Assembly: GCF_027111255.2 (NCBI RefSeq)
Contig: NZ_CP114285.2
Coordinates: 558,001-622,000, forward strand
DNA from: Flavobacterium flavigenum
GTDB lineage: Bacteria; Bacteroidota; Bacteroidia; Flavobacteriales; Flavobacteriaceae
Direction of reading: 5' to 3'
DNA length: 64,000 nt
Each line of letters opens with the position of its first letter. Positions within the stretch are counted from its first letter, which is position 1. Below, in pieces: positions 1 to 9,435 of this stretch. The position numbers and the translations under genes are program-made. The notes below the pieces were generated by a model. The model did not search any database. It saw nothing but the letters and a program-made list of their open reading frames with translations, and was not told the origin of the DNA.

Positions 1-2
1 AT

Positions 3-449
3 GCCTCTGTATTTAGTAAAAATATTTTATTTCAGCCAAAACCAAATGAATTCGGTTTAAATGGAATTGTTTTTCACCCCGACGGCTATTTACTTGCAGT
101 TAAAACGGACACTTCTAAATTGCTTAAAATAGCACTTTCTGATCCTGAAAAAATTACAGAAGTAACAGGGGCAGCATTTAGCGCTCCCGACGGAATAGAA
201 CTAGACAAAAACAACAATTTAGTTATTGTCGAAAATGGTTTAGGCTTAGGCAAAACTCACACGTTTAAAAGTACAGACAATTGGTCCAGTGCAGCCAAGA
301 TAAATGAAACAAATATTGGAAAAGATGAATTTCCAACAACTGCTGCTTTGGCTACAGACGGTAATGTGTACGTTATTAGCTCTAAACTAGGCAAATTTTT
401 ATCAGGAGACAAAAGCCAGTCAACTTATGCTATCCAAAGGATAAATTAA
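3..449 (+). CDS. SMP-30/NHL-like beta-propeller protein, C-terminal part
   Basis: The reading frame is open from the first bases of the window, so this is the 3' end of a gene starting outside it. The visible 148 residues hold blade-like repeats such as GLNGIVFHPDGYLLAV and SAPDGIELDKNNNLVIVENG. These fit the SMP-30/gluconolactonase/NHL type of beta-propeller, with a small hydrophobic strand after each PDG turn. Enzymes of this fold are often lactonases, but no metal-binding residues can be judged from the fragment. A strong hairpin follows the stop codon and the next gene is convergent. The fold is fairly sure; the function is not known. Confidence 0.6.
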   Translation, partial: ASVFSKNILFQPKPNEFGLNGIVFHPDGYLLAVKTDTSKLLKIALSDPEKITEVTGAAFSAPDGIELDKNNNLVIVENGLGLGKTHTFKSTDNWSSAAKINETNIGKDEFPTTAALATDGNVYVISSKLGKFLSGDKSQSTYAIQRIN

Positions 450-457
450 TTTTTTTG

Positions 458-507
458 TTTCAGGTTTCAAAGTTTGCGCATAATAACGTGAAATTTGAAA
501 CCTGAAA
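458..507 (+). terminator. Hairpin terminator between convergent genes
   Basis: Perfect 14-bp arms (tttcaggtttcaaa at 458-471 and tttgaaacctgaaa at 494-507) are followed by a T-rich stretch (511-516). This suits termination of the plus-strand gene ending at 449. The right arm abuts the stop codon of the GH2 gene on the other strand. The words 'gtttcaggttt' recur at 48137-48172, so the arms may belong to a dispersed repeat. Confidence 0.65.
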
Positions 508-3330
508 TTATTTTTTCAAAACTAAAGTTCCTGTCTTTAAACCATTGGCAGTACCCGATAAAACTACTTCAGCATCATTTTCGTCTTTTTGGATTATAAT
601 CTGAGCGTATCCGTTGAAAAGCTTTCTTTTCCATGCTTCTGCCGGAGTAATTACCTGAATAATTCCAGGATCGGTATTCATTACATCCCATTCTTTTACT
701 TTCTGCAAAGGCGGTGCAATAATCTGAATGGTATTTGTGCCTTGTCTTAAAACATTAGCATTCAAAATATACTTATGAACATCTTCTGTACTTGGAACAA
801 TTTTATTTCCGTTTACAAAGACAACTGCATCAGTACCTATTTTTTTGTAAAAGAAATTAACTGAATTTTTGCTTGAATTGTTGTTTAATTCAAATTTACC
901 ACGATACACGTACGCCGGAGCCTGATTTTTATAATCGCGATCTTTAAAAGCTTCTTTCCAGCTTTTGTCATCCGAAGATATTGGGTTTGTAGTATTTGTT
1001 GAGGCTAGCTTCTTTTCTTCAAAATTAGTAATGGATACAAGTTCTACAGCATCAATGAATTGGTCTTTTTCCAAAGAAGTTGGATTACCGTTTCCAACGC
1101 CTAAAATTTTTCCCCCTTTTACAGAAAATGTAATTTCATGATTGGAAGTCGGTACATGCAATCCTTTTTTATCTGTAGTTTCAACAGTTACGACTACGAC
1201 ATTTGCATTAGGCTGATTCTCTTTATCAGCAGTAAGTTTTATATTTTGAGCGAGTTCTGTAGTTTTTTGAACTTCAGAAAGTACTTTTTTACCGTTTTTA
1301 TATCCAATTGCTTCAAGGGTCCCTGCTGCGTATTTTACTTTCCATTCTAAATGGCTGTTTTGCTCCATTTTCTTTTTACCAAGGCTCTTTTTGTTCAGAA
1401 AAAGTTCAACTTCCTCACAATCCGAATGTACCCAGACATCTATTTCTCTGCCTTCCATTCCACTCCAGTTCCAGTGTGGCATAATGTGCAAAACCGGTTC
1501 TTTTCCCCACCATGATTTAAGATAAAACACATTGTCTTTCGGAAAACCGCAAACATCCATCATTCCAAAATAAGAGGTAACCGATGGCCAGCCATAAGGT
1601 GTAGGTTCTCCACGATAATCAAAACCGGTCCAGATAAACATTCCGGCTAAATAAGGTCTTTCAGCATAAAACTTCCAGCCTTCTTCGATACTGTAAAATG
1701 TCGGGCGTGGTTTTTTGTCGTAAGCACTTTTATAATGTTTGGTTTCATCATCAAAATAAATACCGCGGGTTGCAAATGTAGAACCTTCTTCTGTCCCCAT
1801 TCCGGGCTGTTGTCTGAATTGATTTCGGTGTGCATCAATATCTCCGTTCCCCATATAATTATAACCCATAATTTCGACTACAGAAGAAATTCCGCTTTTA
1901 AAACCACTGCTTATTCCAACTGTAACAGGTCTTGTTGGATCAATGCTTTTTGTAAATCCCTGCATCACATTCGTAATACTTTCGCCAACAATACCGCCTT
2001 CAATATTCCATTCTTCATTTCCTACCGACCAGCAAAAGATACTCGGATGATTGCGGTCGCGCTCTATCATTCGCTTTAAATCATTTAGGTGATAATCGTT
2101 AATTCCCATGAGACGGGTTTCGTCAATAACCAGCATTCCGAGTTTATCACAGGCGTCAAGCAGTTCAGGAGTTGGCGGATGATGCGAGCAACGGTAAGCA
2201 TTTGAACCCATCTCTTTCAGCTTTTTGATTCGGTAATATTGCAGTTCATCTGGCAAAGCTGTTCCAATTCCGGCATGATCCTGATGATTATTGGTTCCTT
2301 TTAGTTTAACGGGTTTTCCGTTAAGGGAAAAACCTTTCTCTGCATCAAATTTTATCGTCCTGATTCCGAAAGGAGTTTCATAACGATCAATTATCTTTCC
2401 TTTCTGTTTAATTTCAGTAATTAAGCGATATAAATTCGGATTTTCAATATCCCATAGCAATGGATTATTGACTTCTAATTTTGAACTATAAATCGATGTT
2501 TTATAAAAATCCGGAGCAGTTTTACTTTCAGAAACAGTTGCAGTTTGCTTTCCGGATGCATCCAAAATATGCTGAATAACTTCAATTGGACCTTTATAAT
2601 TTCCTTTGTTTTCAACAGAAACTTCAGCAGTAACGTCAGCATTGTTTTCTTTTACTTCAGAGGTTACATAAGTTCCATTCGTTACAACATGAATCGGATT
2701 TGTTTTCTGTAAATAAACATGTCTGTAAATCCCTGCTCCTTCGTAAAACCAGCCTTCTTCCATTGAAGCATCGACACGAACAACGATCGTATTTTCACCT
2801 CCATAATTGACATAAGCGGTTACATCATATTCAAATCCGTTATAACCGCTTTCTTCAGTTCCGAGGTAATAACCGTTGAAAAACACTTTCGAATTTCTAA
2901 AAACCCCATCGAATTTTAAAGAGATAATTCGCCCCTTATCACTTTCCGGAATAGCGATTTTTTTACGGTACCAGCCGATACTTTTATCAGGAAAACCCTT
3001 TCCAGCTGTTTTAAATCCGTGGCTAAAACTGCCTTTTTCACTAAATTCCTGCTCAACTGCCCAATCGTGCGGAAGATCTAATTTTCGCCACGCACGGTCA
3101 TCAAAATTTTGAGCCGCCGGGCCATCACCAAATCCTGTTTTAGTCAGATAGGAAAAATAGCCTGTTGCATGGTTGAAATCTTTCTGGGTATCATATAAAT
3201 GTCCAAATGAAAAACGCCAGTCTTTATCAATTAAAATTAAATTCCTTTGAGTCTTATTTTGAGCTGAAACACAAACAGATATAAAAAAAATAAAATACAG
3301 GTAAAATCGATTAGAAGAAATAGATTTCAT
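508..3330 (-). CDS. Secreted glycoside hydrolase family 2 protein (beta-galactosidase type, DUF4982)
   Basis: A 940-residue exported GH2 enzyme, probably removing beta-linked galactose or another terminal sugar from plant glycans. The start at 3330 gives a clean signal peptide ending near SVCVSAQ; an upstream ATG at 3363 adds 11 polar residues and is less likely. Domain order: jelly-roll sugar-binding domain (about residues 40-210), Ig-like domain, TIM barrel with the acid/base motif SVGNEEWN (Glu near 439) and a probable nucleophile in GMGTEEGST (near 514). A DUF4982-like domain (DVWVHSDCEEVELFLN), an Ig-like domain and a C-terminal beta-sandwich follow. The next gene downstream of its promoter side, a GH43-like enzyme, is on the same strand 330 bp away. 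The family is sure; the substrate is inferred. Confidence 0.85.
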   Translation of the reverse strand: MKSISSNRFYLYFIFFISVCVSAQNKTQRNLILIDKDWRFSFGHLYDTQKDFNHATGYFSYLTKTGFGDGPAAQNFDDRAWRKLDLPHDWAVEQEFSEKGSFSHGFKTAGKGFPDKSIGWYRKKIAIPESDKGRIISLKFDGVFRNSKVFFNGYYLGTEESGYNGFEYDVTAYVNYGGENTIVVRVDASMEEGWFYEGAGIYRHVYLQKTNPIHVVTNGTYVTSEVKENNADVTAEVSVENKGNYKGPIEVIQHILDASGKQTATVSESKTAPDFYKTSIYSSKLEVNNPLLWDIENPNLYRLITEIKQKGKIIDRYETPFGIRTIKFDAEKGFSLNGKPVKLKGTNNHQDHAGIGTALPDELQYYRIKKLKEMGSNAYRCSHHPPTPELLDACDKLGMLVIDETRLMGINDYHLNDLKRMIERDRNHPSIFCWSVGNEEWNIEGGIVGESITNVMQGFTKSIDPTRPVTVGISSGFKSGISSVVEIMGYNYMGNGDIDAHRNQFRQQPGMGTEEGSTFATRGIYFDDETKHYKSAYDKKPRPTFYSIEEGWKFYAERPYLAGMFIWTGFDYRGEPTPYGWPSVTSYFGMMDVCGFPKDNVFYLKSWWGKEPVLHIMPHWNWSGMEGREIDVWVHSDCEEVELFLNKKSLGKKKMEQNSHLEWKVKYAAGTLEAIGYKNGKKVLSEVQKTTELAQNIKLTADKENQPNANVVVVTVETTDKKGLHVPTSNHEITFSVKGGKILGVGNGNPTSLEKDQFIDAVELVSITNFEEKKLASTNTTNPISSDDKSWKEAFKDRDYKNQAPAYVYRGKFELNNNSSKNSVNFFYKKIGTDAVVFVNGNKIVPSTEDVHKYILNANVLRQGTNTIQIIAPPLQKVKEWDVMNTDPGIIQVITPAEAWKRKLFNGYAQIIIQKDENDAEVVLSGTANGLKTGTLVLKK

Positions 3331-3455
3331 AAATAATTCCGGTTTAATTTGATAGTTAAGCAAGGTGATAAATATATCCTTTTTGCACTACTGGAATTAA
3401 TAGTATTTTATCAAAGTGTAATGATTTTAATGTAAACTGATAATTTTTAAGAAGC

Positions 3456-3539
3456 TAATCCCGCTATTCGTTGCAATCTTTTACTTTTTTAAAGAAAAAA
3501 GCAAAAGGATTTTCACTGCTATCGGGGCTAGGCACTTGT
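3456..3539. repeat. Imperfect palindromic intergenic repeat
   Basis: The 330-bp gap between the GH2 and GH43-like genes holds no gene. It contains an imperfect inverted repeat running from 'cccgctattcgttgcaatc' to 'actgctatcggggct', with a centre rich in A and T. Similar 'gctatccgttgcaatc...' elements are, from memory, scattered through flavobacterial genomes. The element could form a hairpin in the transcript between the two enzymes. Confidence 0.5.
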
Positions 3540-3662
3540 TTTCAAAAGAATTTATCGGTATAGTTTTTCATCCTATGTTTGTATAAATATTGGATGACAA
3601 GATTGCGCATTGTCAACGGATTAAAATTCGTTGAAAACAAATATTCTAATAAATAAAAAAGA

Positions 3663-5255
3663 TTATTTTTTAACTAATGAAACATCATCAACCTGACAGG
3701 AAGCATTTGCTTCACCATAAGAAAGGAAACCAATTTCAACTTTGCCATTCTTAACCGGAATATTTTTTATCACAATTGTTTTCCATGATATATTTTCATT
3801 TTTGAAATCATATTGGAGTTTTTTGTCGTTGCTCAAAGCATACATTTCCAGGTTCTTAAAACCTTTTGTGTTTCTAACTTTGGCTGTAAGCGTATATAAT
3901 CCATCTTCTAATTTTACATAAGGTGAAGAAATTATGGTTTGAAAAGTTTTTCGTTTAAAATCAACCTTATCGGTAATATTTAAGCTTTTTTCGCCTATTA
4001 CTATCTTTCTGTCGTTTTCAGTATTAAAGTAATTGATTACCGGAGAAGTCAGCGTATCCAGGCTAATTTTGTTTCCTTCGATTACCTCATTCGTCCATCC
4101 GGTTAATTCTGTTTGAATAGGTTTAACAGGACTTGGAATATGCCTGCGATCAGCTTCGAAACTTCCGTTTTTGACGTAATTATTATCTTTTGCTACTTTC
4201 CATTCGCCTGTTTTAGCATCGATGTGCCATGAATTTAGCGAATTAAAATAAGGTGTTTGTCCATCGAATGACATCGGGCACCATTGATTATACCCTAAGC
4301 CATTTCCTGCAAAATTAGCCCATCGATCGCCACAATATAGTATAGTTTCCTGTTTGCTTCCTTTTACAGAAAAGAAAAAACCAGTTTGCGAAACATGTGC
4401 AAAATCATCTGAGGCACCATTGGTTACCAGCATTTCGTTGTTAGGCAGATACGGCCCTCTGATATCATCGGCAACTAAATAATAGGCAAACGAAGCATCC
4501 CAGCCATAAATATTAGATGCATACATGTAATATTTATTTTGATATTTAAACATACAATTCCCTTCACGGCTTTCTCCCTTAAAAATCTGCGTACAGTCTA
4601 AAAGATTTACTTTGCCTTCTTTAACACCAATTTCAGAAACATAAATTTTGTTTCTTCCCTTTCCATAAGAATAAATTAAATAGGATTTTCCGGTGTCTTC
4701 ATCGGTAAATACGGTCTGATCACCCGTATTGCTCGTTCCGATCATTTTTTCCATGTTTATTTTCTGATGCCAGACAAATCTTCCTGTTGGAGAATCTGCA
4801 AGCATAATCAACACTTCATTTCCATGCTGAACAAACATAGCATACTTATTCATTTCTTTAACAAAGGCTACTCCTAAACGCCCAACCCAGGTTTTGCCTG
4901 ACTTATTCACATCATCTTTGGTAACAACATCCCCTTCAAATGTCCATTTAACTAAATCTGTAGAACTATAACAAGTAACCGATTTAAATGTAGCATTGGG
5001 TAAAGTGATATAGGGCGCATTTCTGTACATATCAGCTTCTTCATACTGAACACCGTACCAATAATACCTTTGTATTCCATCAACCGGCTTTGAAAATTTA
5101 AAAATACCTCCACCCTGACTGTTTAATGGTTTTCCGTCTTTGGTATTCCAGAAAATATCATTTTTGATATTGTTTTTTTGGGCATTAACATTAGTAATGA
5201 AACTTAAAGCCAAAATAGTCATCATTAAAACAGGGTATGTTTTTTTAATTTTCAT
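3663..5255 (-). CDS. Secreted GH43-like five-bladed propeller with C-terminal beta-sandwich
   Basis: A 530-residue exported protein; the signal peptide ends near TNVNAQ. Residues about 35-360 look like a GH43 propeller of the galactanase-like kind: WNTKDGKPLNSQGGG corresponds to the usual 'D.DG..I.AHGGG' start, GDQTVF carries the pKa-tuning Asp, and SREGNCMFKYQNKYY carries the likely acid Glu. The usual catalytic base is not obvious (N/S/Q at that site), as in some exo-beta-1,3-galactanase subfamilies. The C-terminal 150 residues (from VKNGSFEADRR) look like a carbohydrate-binding beta-sandwich. It probably acts with the GH2 enzyme on galactan or arabinogalactan side chains. The family is likely; the activity is inferred. 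Confidence 0.7.
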   Translation of the reverse strand: MKIKKTYPVLMMTILALSFITNVNAQKNNIKNDIFWNTKDGKPLNSQGGGIFKFSKPVDGIQRYYWYGVQYEEADMYRNAPYITLPNATFKSVTCYSSTDLVKWTFEGDVVTKDDVNKSGKTWVGRLGVAFVKEMNKYAMFVQHGNEVLIMLADSPTGRFVWHQKINMEKMIGTSNTGDQTVFTDEDTGKSYLIYSYGKGRNKIYVSEIGVKEGKVNLLDCTQIFKGESREGNCMFKYQNKYYMYASNIYGWDASFAYYLVADDIRGPYLPNNEMLVTNGASDDFAHVSQTGFFFSVKGSKQETILYCGDRWANFAGNGLGYNQWCPMSFDGQTPYFNSLNSWHIDAKTGEWKVAKDNNYVKNGSFEADRRHIPSPVKPIQTELTGWTNEVIEGNKISLDTLTSPVINYFNTENDRKIVIGEKSLNITDKVDFKRKTFQTIISSPYVKLEDGLYTLTAKVRNTKGFKNLEMYALSNDKKLQYDFKNENISWKTIVIKNIPVKNGKVEIGFLSYGEANASCQVDDVSLVKK

Positions 5256-5378
5256 GTTCTTACTTTTTAGAATAAAATGCTTTGATATGCTAAGCCATAT
5301 AAATCATTTTAAATAATAGATTTTTCAACTTTTTAAAAGTAATTAAAACATGTTATTAAACTATCCTGCTTAAAAAAA

Positions 5379-6167
5379 TCAAAATTTATAATATTCCTGC
5401 CCTTTATCATGTACAATACGGATGTATTCAATTTCGCCTTCCGTCTGGCGGTACATAATATTATAAAAATCGGCTTTTGATCTTTCTTCTTCATTATCAA
5501 AACCATTGAAGGTCGTAAAATAACCATTGGATAACGTAGTGAGAGAACCATCTTCATTTTTCGAATTCATATCAGCATCATAATATTTAATGGCCGGTAA
5601 ATCTGCAGCTAATCTTTTTTTATTAATATCTGTTACCTTCATTCCTGCTTTTACTTCTGCTCCTTCAATATTTAGAGATTTGGAGTAAATTTTAAATGGA
5701 TAAATGAAATTTTTTGGTGCATCTGAACCTGTTGTATTTCTTTCTTCTATCCTTTCATATTTTTCCTTTTTATACTCTTCTTCAAGCCAGTCTACATTTT
5801 TATCTTTTATTTTTATATATCCAACGGATACCCTTCCTTTGGCCTGTTCAAGTTTTCCTCTCTGTCCTAAAGGACTGTCTAAGTTCATAAAGAATATATG
5901 GAGTTCATCAATACTATTATCTTTATCGGATTCGGAAACATAAATTCCTAAATCGTCCCATATATAGACTGTTGTTTGAAATATTCTATCGTATTTACCA
6001 AAAATTTTTACCCATTCGGCTACTGATTTGCCAAAAGGTAATTCTTTGCTTTTATAGCTAATGCTATGTTCGCTAATATAAAAATCTGTTTGTGACATCG
6101 TTTCTTTTTTTGAAGTTTGGCATTGCATAAATATGCTGCTCAATATTAAAATTGCAAATTGTTTCAT
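5379..6167 (-). CDS. Lipoprotein of unknown function, possible immunity protein
   Basis: 262 residues starting with MKQFAILILSSIFMQC, a signal with a lipobox-like Cys at about residue 16, so it is probably membrane-anchored in the periplasm. The body is soluble and rich in charged residues; SVAEWVKIFGKYDR and VYIWDDLGIYV are distinctive, and I recall similar small flavobacterial proteins of unknown function. Its ATG overlaps the stop of the upstream fragment (6164-6727) in an ATGA junction, so the two are translationally coupled. That arrangement, at the far end of a VgrG island, suggests it is the immunity partner of the fragment's parent toxin. No function is shown by the sequence itself. 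Confidence 0.6.
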   Translation of the reverse strand: MKQFAILILSSIFMQCQTSKKETMSQTDFYISEHSISYKSKELPFGKSVAEWVKIFGKYDRIFQTTVYIWDDLGIYVSESDKDNSIDELHIFFMNLDSPLGQRGKLEQAKGRVSVGYIKIKDKNVDWLEEEYKKEKYERIEERNTTGSDAPKNFIYPFKIYSKSLNIEGAEVKAGMKVTDINKKRLAADLPAIKYYDADMNSKNEDGSLTTLSNGYFTTFNGFDNEEERSKADFYNIMYRQTEGEIEYIRIVHDKGQEYYKF

Positions 6168-6727
6168 TTAAAATAATTTAAAATTTCCTGAACTTTTTTG
6201 TTGCTTACAGTTCGTTGAGTTACCTTTTCTGCATGCTCATATACAGTAGCACTTTGGAGTCTTGGTATAATAGTATCATTTTCATCAATCCACTTGTTAA
6301 CCGTTTCATTAGCCCAATCCGTAATTTGGTATACAGGGTGTAGCGTGTATTTGTTTATTACATATTTGGCAAGCTCTTCCCCTGTTGGGTCAGTGCCTGT
6401 CTTCCAAATCTCCAAAATTCTTGTGGCTACATCTCTTACCGCTATTTTGGCGAGCTCAGACGCCAACGGATTAAGGGGATGATTAAGTGCGTCTTTGGCT
6501 ACCTGGGTATGGGTTGGATCAGTTCCATAATTTTTATTGCTATTTTCTGTTTGCTCTACCTTTATATCATCATCTGCAGAACCTAAAAGTAAGTTGTATG
6601 CTATATTATTAAACGTAGCTAATGAATCTCCCATATAACTGAGCCCTCTGTCGATTGTTCTGCCTAACCAGCCTGTATATTCTACTGTTGCTGATTTAGC
6701 ATCAATAATTACATAATTTATTATACA
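6164..6727 (-). pseudogene. Remnant lacking a 5' end: C-terminal part of a possible T6SS-linked toxin
   Basis: An ATG at 6634 would give 156 residues, but the same frame stays open and protein-like for 31 more codons (YVIIDAKSATVEYTGWLGRT...) back to a stop at 6728-6730, with no ATG or GTG in that stretch. This suggests that a longer gene lost its 5' end, leaving a C-terminal piece directly behind the stop (6739) of the preceding gene. The piece is helical and polar (ASELAKIAVRDVATRILEIW). It overlaps the next gene by 4 bp, as toxin and immunity genes often do. It may still be translated from 6634. The parent family is not recognised. Confidence 0.5.
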
Positions 6728-6738
6728 CTACGGGTATC

Positions 6739-7440
6739 TTAAAATCTTTTTTTGTAAATAAAGGATAAATATTCTTTAATCTCAATCCGGTCAAAATGAA
6801 CAATGAATTCTTCATATCCACCATTTCTATGATTTTCTGTATCAAATATTGAAAAATCTATACCTCTAACCTGTTTGCTTTTATCAACAAGTATTTTAAA
6901 GTTTAATAAATCATTTCTCTTTACATATATCTTTGTTCCTTGATTTTTTAATATATTCCTAATTTCTTTTAAAAGTTTATCTTGTTTTAAAAATAAATCT
7001 AATCCAATTCTTTTTCCAGTGTTTAAATCAAAACAATAATATTTAATTCCTTCCCAAGGCGAACCATAAGATTGAATACTAATCGATAAGTTTATTATAT
7101 TATTTTTATCATAATAAATCTCATAATGCTCAAACCCTGAATTTGATTCTCTAAGTCTGTTTTCTAAAATCCTCTTTGAAAGAGTATCCTTTTTTATTTT
7201 AATTCTCTCTTCAGGTGTGTCAAAATAGAGTCCGTCAAAAATATCGTAAGTACTTTGAATTATTTTATAAATTTTAGTTCTTATTACCTCATTTTTGGAA
7301 ATGATTTTTAATTCTTCTAATTTTAAATATGAATTATCAATAAGGATCGAATCGTTTAAAATTTTAAAATTTTGGCCATTAACAAATATCGGGAAGAATA
7401 TTGTGAACAGAATTGTTTTTATAATGTAATTAATAAACAC
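6739..7440 (-). CDS. Secreted protein with DUF3298-like C-terminal part, probable immunity protein
   Basis: 233 residues with a hydrophobic signal peptide ending near IFVNGQ. The segment GIKYYCFDLNTGKRIGLDLF followed by a helix (KLLKEIRNIL) resembles the DUF3298/RsiV-like fold, where a 'FDL.tGK...L.dlF' motif precedes two helices. The start overlaps the end of the upstream gene by 11 bp. It appears to be a diverged paralog of that gene (shared YY.FD...NK/GK pattern). Its location among small exported proteins behind a T6SS effector suggests periplasmic protection against a cell-wall or envelope toxin; that role is inferred. The DNA is strongly AT-rich. Confidence 0.55.
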   Translation of the reverse strand: MFINYIIKTILFTIFFPIFVNGQNFKILNDSILIDNSYLKLEELKIISKNEVIRTKIYKIIQSTYDIFDGLYFDTPEERIKIKKDTLSKRILENRLRESNSGFEHYEIYYDKNNIINLSISIQSYGSPWEGIKYYCFDLNTGKRIGLDLFLKQDKLLKEIRNILKNQGTKIYVKRNDLLNFKILVDKSKQVRGIDFSIFDTENHRNGGYEEFIVHFDRIEIKEYLSFIYKKRF

Positions 7441-8239
7441 CTATTTTCTTTTTAAAATCATCTTTTAATATCATTTTTAAATCATTGTATGAAATAAAAA
7501 TATTATTCTCAATTGCAATAGAACAATTAGGAAAACCATAATTAAAAATATATTCAATTCCTTTTTCACTAATAGAAAATGTATCCAAATTTTCTTTTTT
7601 AAATAAACTTTTTGAATGAATTAATGATTCATACACATCTGAATTATTTAATTCATCTTTATTTTCTTTATTTACTTTATTTAATCTGTCTAGCAATATG
7701 GAGTTAATTTTTTTCAACAATTCATATATTTTATTTTCTTTAATAATATCATTAAATTGTAGTATTTTATTTTTTTCAATATCAAAATTATAATAATAAG
7801 AATCAATATTTATACTACCAGCCATTGATTCATAATTCATATTAATACTTACTATTTTAAAATTATTAAATGTGACTTTATAATTTGAACCTATAAATCC
7901 ACTATAATTATTGTTATCATTACATTCTTTTTTACGCATAAGAATAGCCATATTAATAATATCACTTGGTCTTATATTTTTTTTTTCAATATCTAAATCC
8001 AAATAATTTAAATAATCAGTACTCATAGAATTGTTAAAAAAATTAATTTCATTTTTACTTAGAATATCCGGAAATTCATAATAATATTTTTCATTATTAC
8101 ATTTAACAGAATCAATTATAGAATTTATCTCTATTCGAGAATCTTTACCCGCTTGACTTAAACAAGAGTTTACATTAAACAATATGAATATTAGTGAATA
8201 AATTGTTAGTTTCATTGTTTTTACAAAAACTATTTTCAT
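7430..8239 (-). CDS. Secreted protein, DUF3298-like, paralog of its downstream neighbour
   Basis: 269 residues from the ATG at 8239, which forms an ATGA overlap with the stop of the upstream gene. A second ATG at 8215 would give a cleaner signal peptide (MKLTIYSLIFILFNV) with a possible lipobox Cys soon after. The region SYYYNFDIEKNKILQFNDII followed by YELLKKINSILLDRL matches the DUF3298-like pattern seen in the next gene. The end, with IEYIFNYGFP and ISYNDLKMIL, also fits that fold. Very high A+T and many Asn, Lys and Ile codons set it apart from the pectin genes. Probably an immunity or envelope-protection protein; no direct proof. Confidence 0.55.
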   Translation of the reverse strand: MKIVFVKTMKLTIYSLIFILFNVNSCLSQAGKDSRIEINSIIDSVKCNNEKYYYEFPDILSKNEINFFNNSMSTDYLNYLDLDIEKKNIRPSDIINMAILMRKKECNDNNNYSGFIGSNYKVTFNNFKIVSINMNYESMAGSINIDSYYYNFDIEKNKILQFNDIIKENKIYELLKKINSILLDRLNKVNKENKDELNNSDVYESLIHSKSLFKKENLDTFSISEKGIEYIFNYGFPNCSIAIENNIFISYNDLKMILKDDFKKKIGVY

Positions 8240-9183
8240 TCGTTTTTATTTATAATTAAAACTTTAAGTATTTCCTCAATATTTACTGGTTTTCTATTTA
8301 TCTCAGAAATCTTTAATTTGGATTGATATTTTTTATAGTGATATCTCGTTCCGTTAGAAAATATTTCCCTAATACCAATAATTGAATCAAATAAGTTTCT
8401 TTTGTTCTTATATAAATACTCATTTTCGGAAGCTCTTTCGTTTATTGACCTATTTATAATATATACATTATGTTTATTATTTTCTTTGACATGTATTTTG
8501 CTAAAGAGATTTTCTCCTGAAATATTTTTCAAAATCCCATTTTTATCATATTCATAAGTGAAATTGTAATTAAAAAATTGATCATCAGTTTGATAATTTT
8601 TATTTTTTATTTTTGCTTTAATAATCTTAAATCTTTTATCTTCATTTTGATTCCTCCAATTCTTATTTAACGGATCTAATGATTCCGCATAATCTCCATA
8701 CCCATCTTTTAGAAAAAAAGTCAAATCTAAAACTGATTTTTCAACAAGTATTTTTTGCTTTAAAAAAATATAATACTCTTTGTTTACTTGATAAATATCA
8801 TTATTAACAATAATACTATTTTGATTATTAAAAGTAATTTTTATTTCATCTCCCACTGAACAATAAAATGTTATTGATTGATTGTTTTTCTTTTTCGACC
8901 AAAAAGAAAATTTTTCCGGTTTTTCACTTGAATTCGGATTTGATTTATATATAGTAACAGTATCATTTTTTTGAGGAAAAATGCCAATAAATTTGATGGA
9001 TATTTTTCCTTCTCCTTTATTATAAATACTATCACCAATATTATTATATGAATAATTGCCCTCATCAATGTATATATCATTTACAAAAGCAATTACACAG
9101 CTAGAGTTGTTGTTTTCTAGTTTCGAACTACAATTGAATAACAATAGAAAAGTAATGCAAAGAATATTAATTATTTTTCTCAT
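8236..9183 (-). CDS. AT-rich lipoprotein of unknown function
   Basis: 315 residues beginning MRKIINILCITFLLLFNC, a lipoprotein signal with the acceptor Cys at about residue 18. The mature part is polar and beta-rich and I do not recognise a domain. The gene is coupled to the next one by a 4-bp overlap, which starts the 9183-6739 run of exported proteins. The 252-bp gap before it (9184-9435) holds no gene that I can see. Composition is very AT-rich, like its two downstream neighbours. It may be another immunity or defensive lipoprotein gathered behind the VgrG effector; this is inference from position only. Confidence 0.55.
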   Translation of the reverse strand: MRKIINILCITFLLLFNCSSKLENNNSSCVIAFVNDIYIDEGNYSYNNIGDSIYNKGEGKISIKFIGIFPQKNDTVTIYKSNPNSSEKPEKFSFWSKKKNNQSITFYCSVGDEIKITFNNQNSIIVNNDIYQVNKEYYIFLKQKILVEKSVLDLTFFLKDGYGDYAESLDPLNKNWRNQNEDKRFKIIKAKIKNKNYQTDDQFFNYNFTYEYDKNGILKNISGENLFSKIHVKENNKHNVYIINRSINERASENEYLYKNKRNLFDSIIGIREIFSNGTRYHYKKYQSKLKISEINRKPVNIEEILKVLIINKNE

Positions 9184-9435
9184 TTTTTCATGGGTGTTTC
9201 ACTTGTTAATCTCGTTTTTGTTCTTTTACAAAATATACTTTTACCCGCACTAATTGTTCCTGAAATACCATAAGTTTGTTTCACTCCTTTGATTGCACTT
9301 CGAACTTTTGGGTACCAATTTTAAAAAAAAGAATTTAATACAATGTTTATCGCTACTTTTGAAAAAAAGATCATTAACTTGTGTAATCATAATATTTCTG
9401 CAAATCTATTTCTCCCTTTTTGTGGATTGAAATTT

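Noticed and set aside
9056..9253. Plus-strand open frame across the start of the 315-aa lipoprotein gene
   Set aside because: Mostly antisense to a gene with a clear lipoprotein signal; its translation has no recognisable features.
9184..9435. Possible small gene in the gap of the VgrG island
   Set aside because: No frame of useful length with a credible start, signal or conserved pattern was found on either strand.
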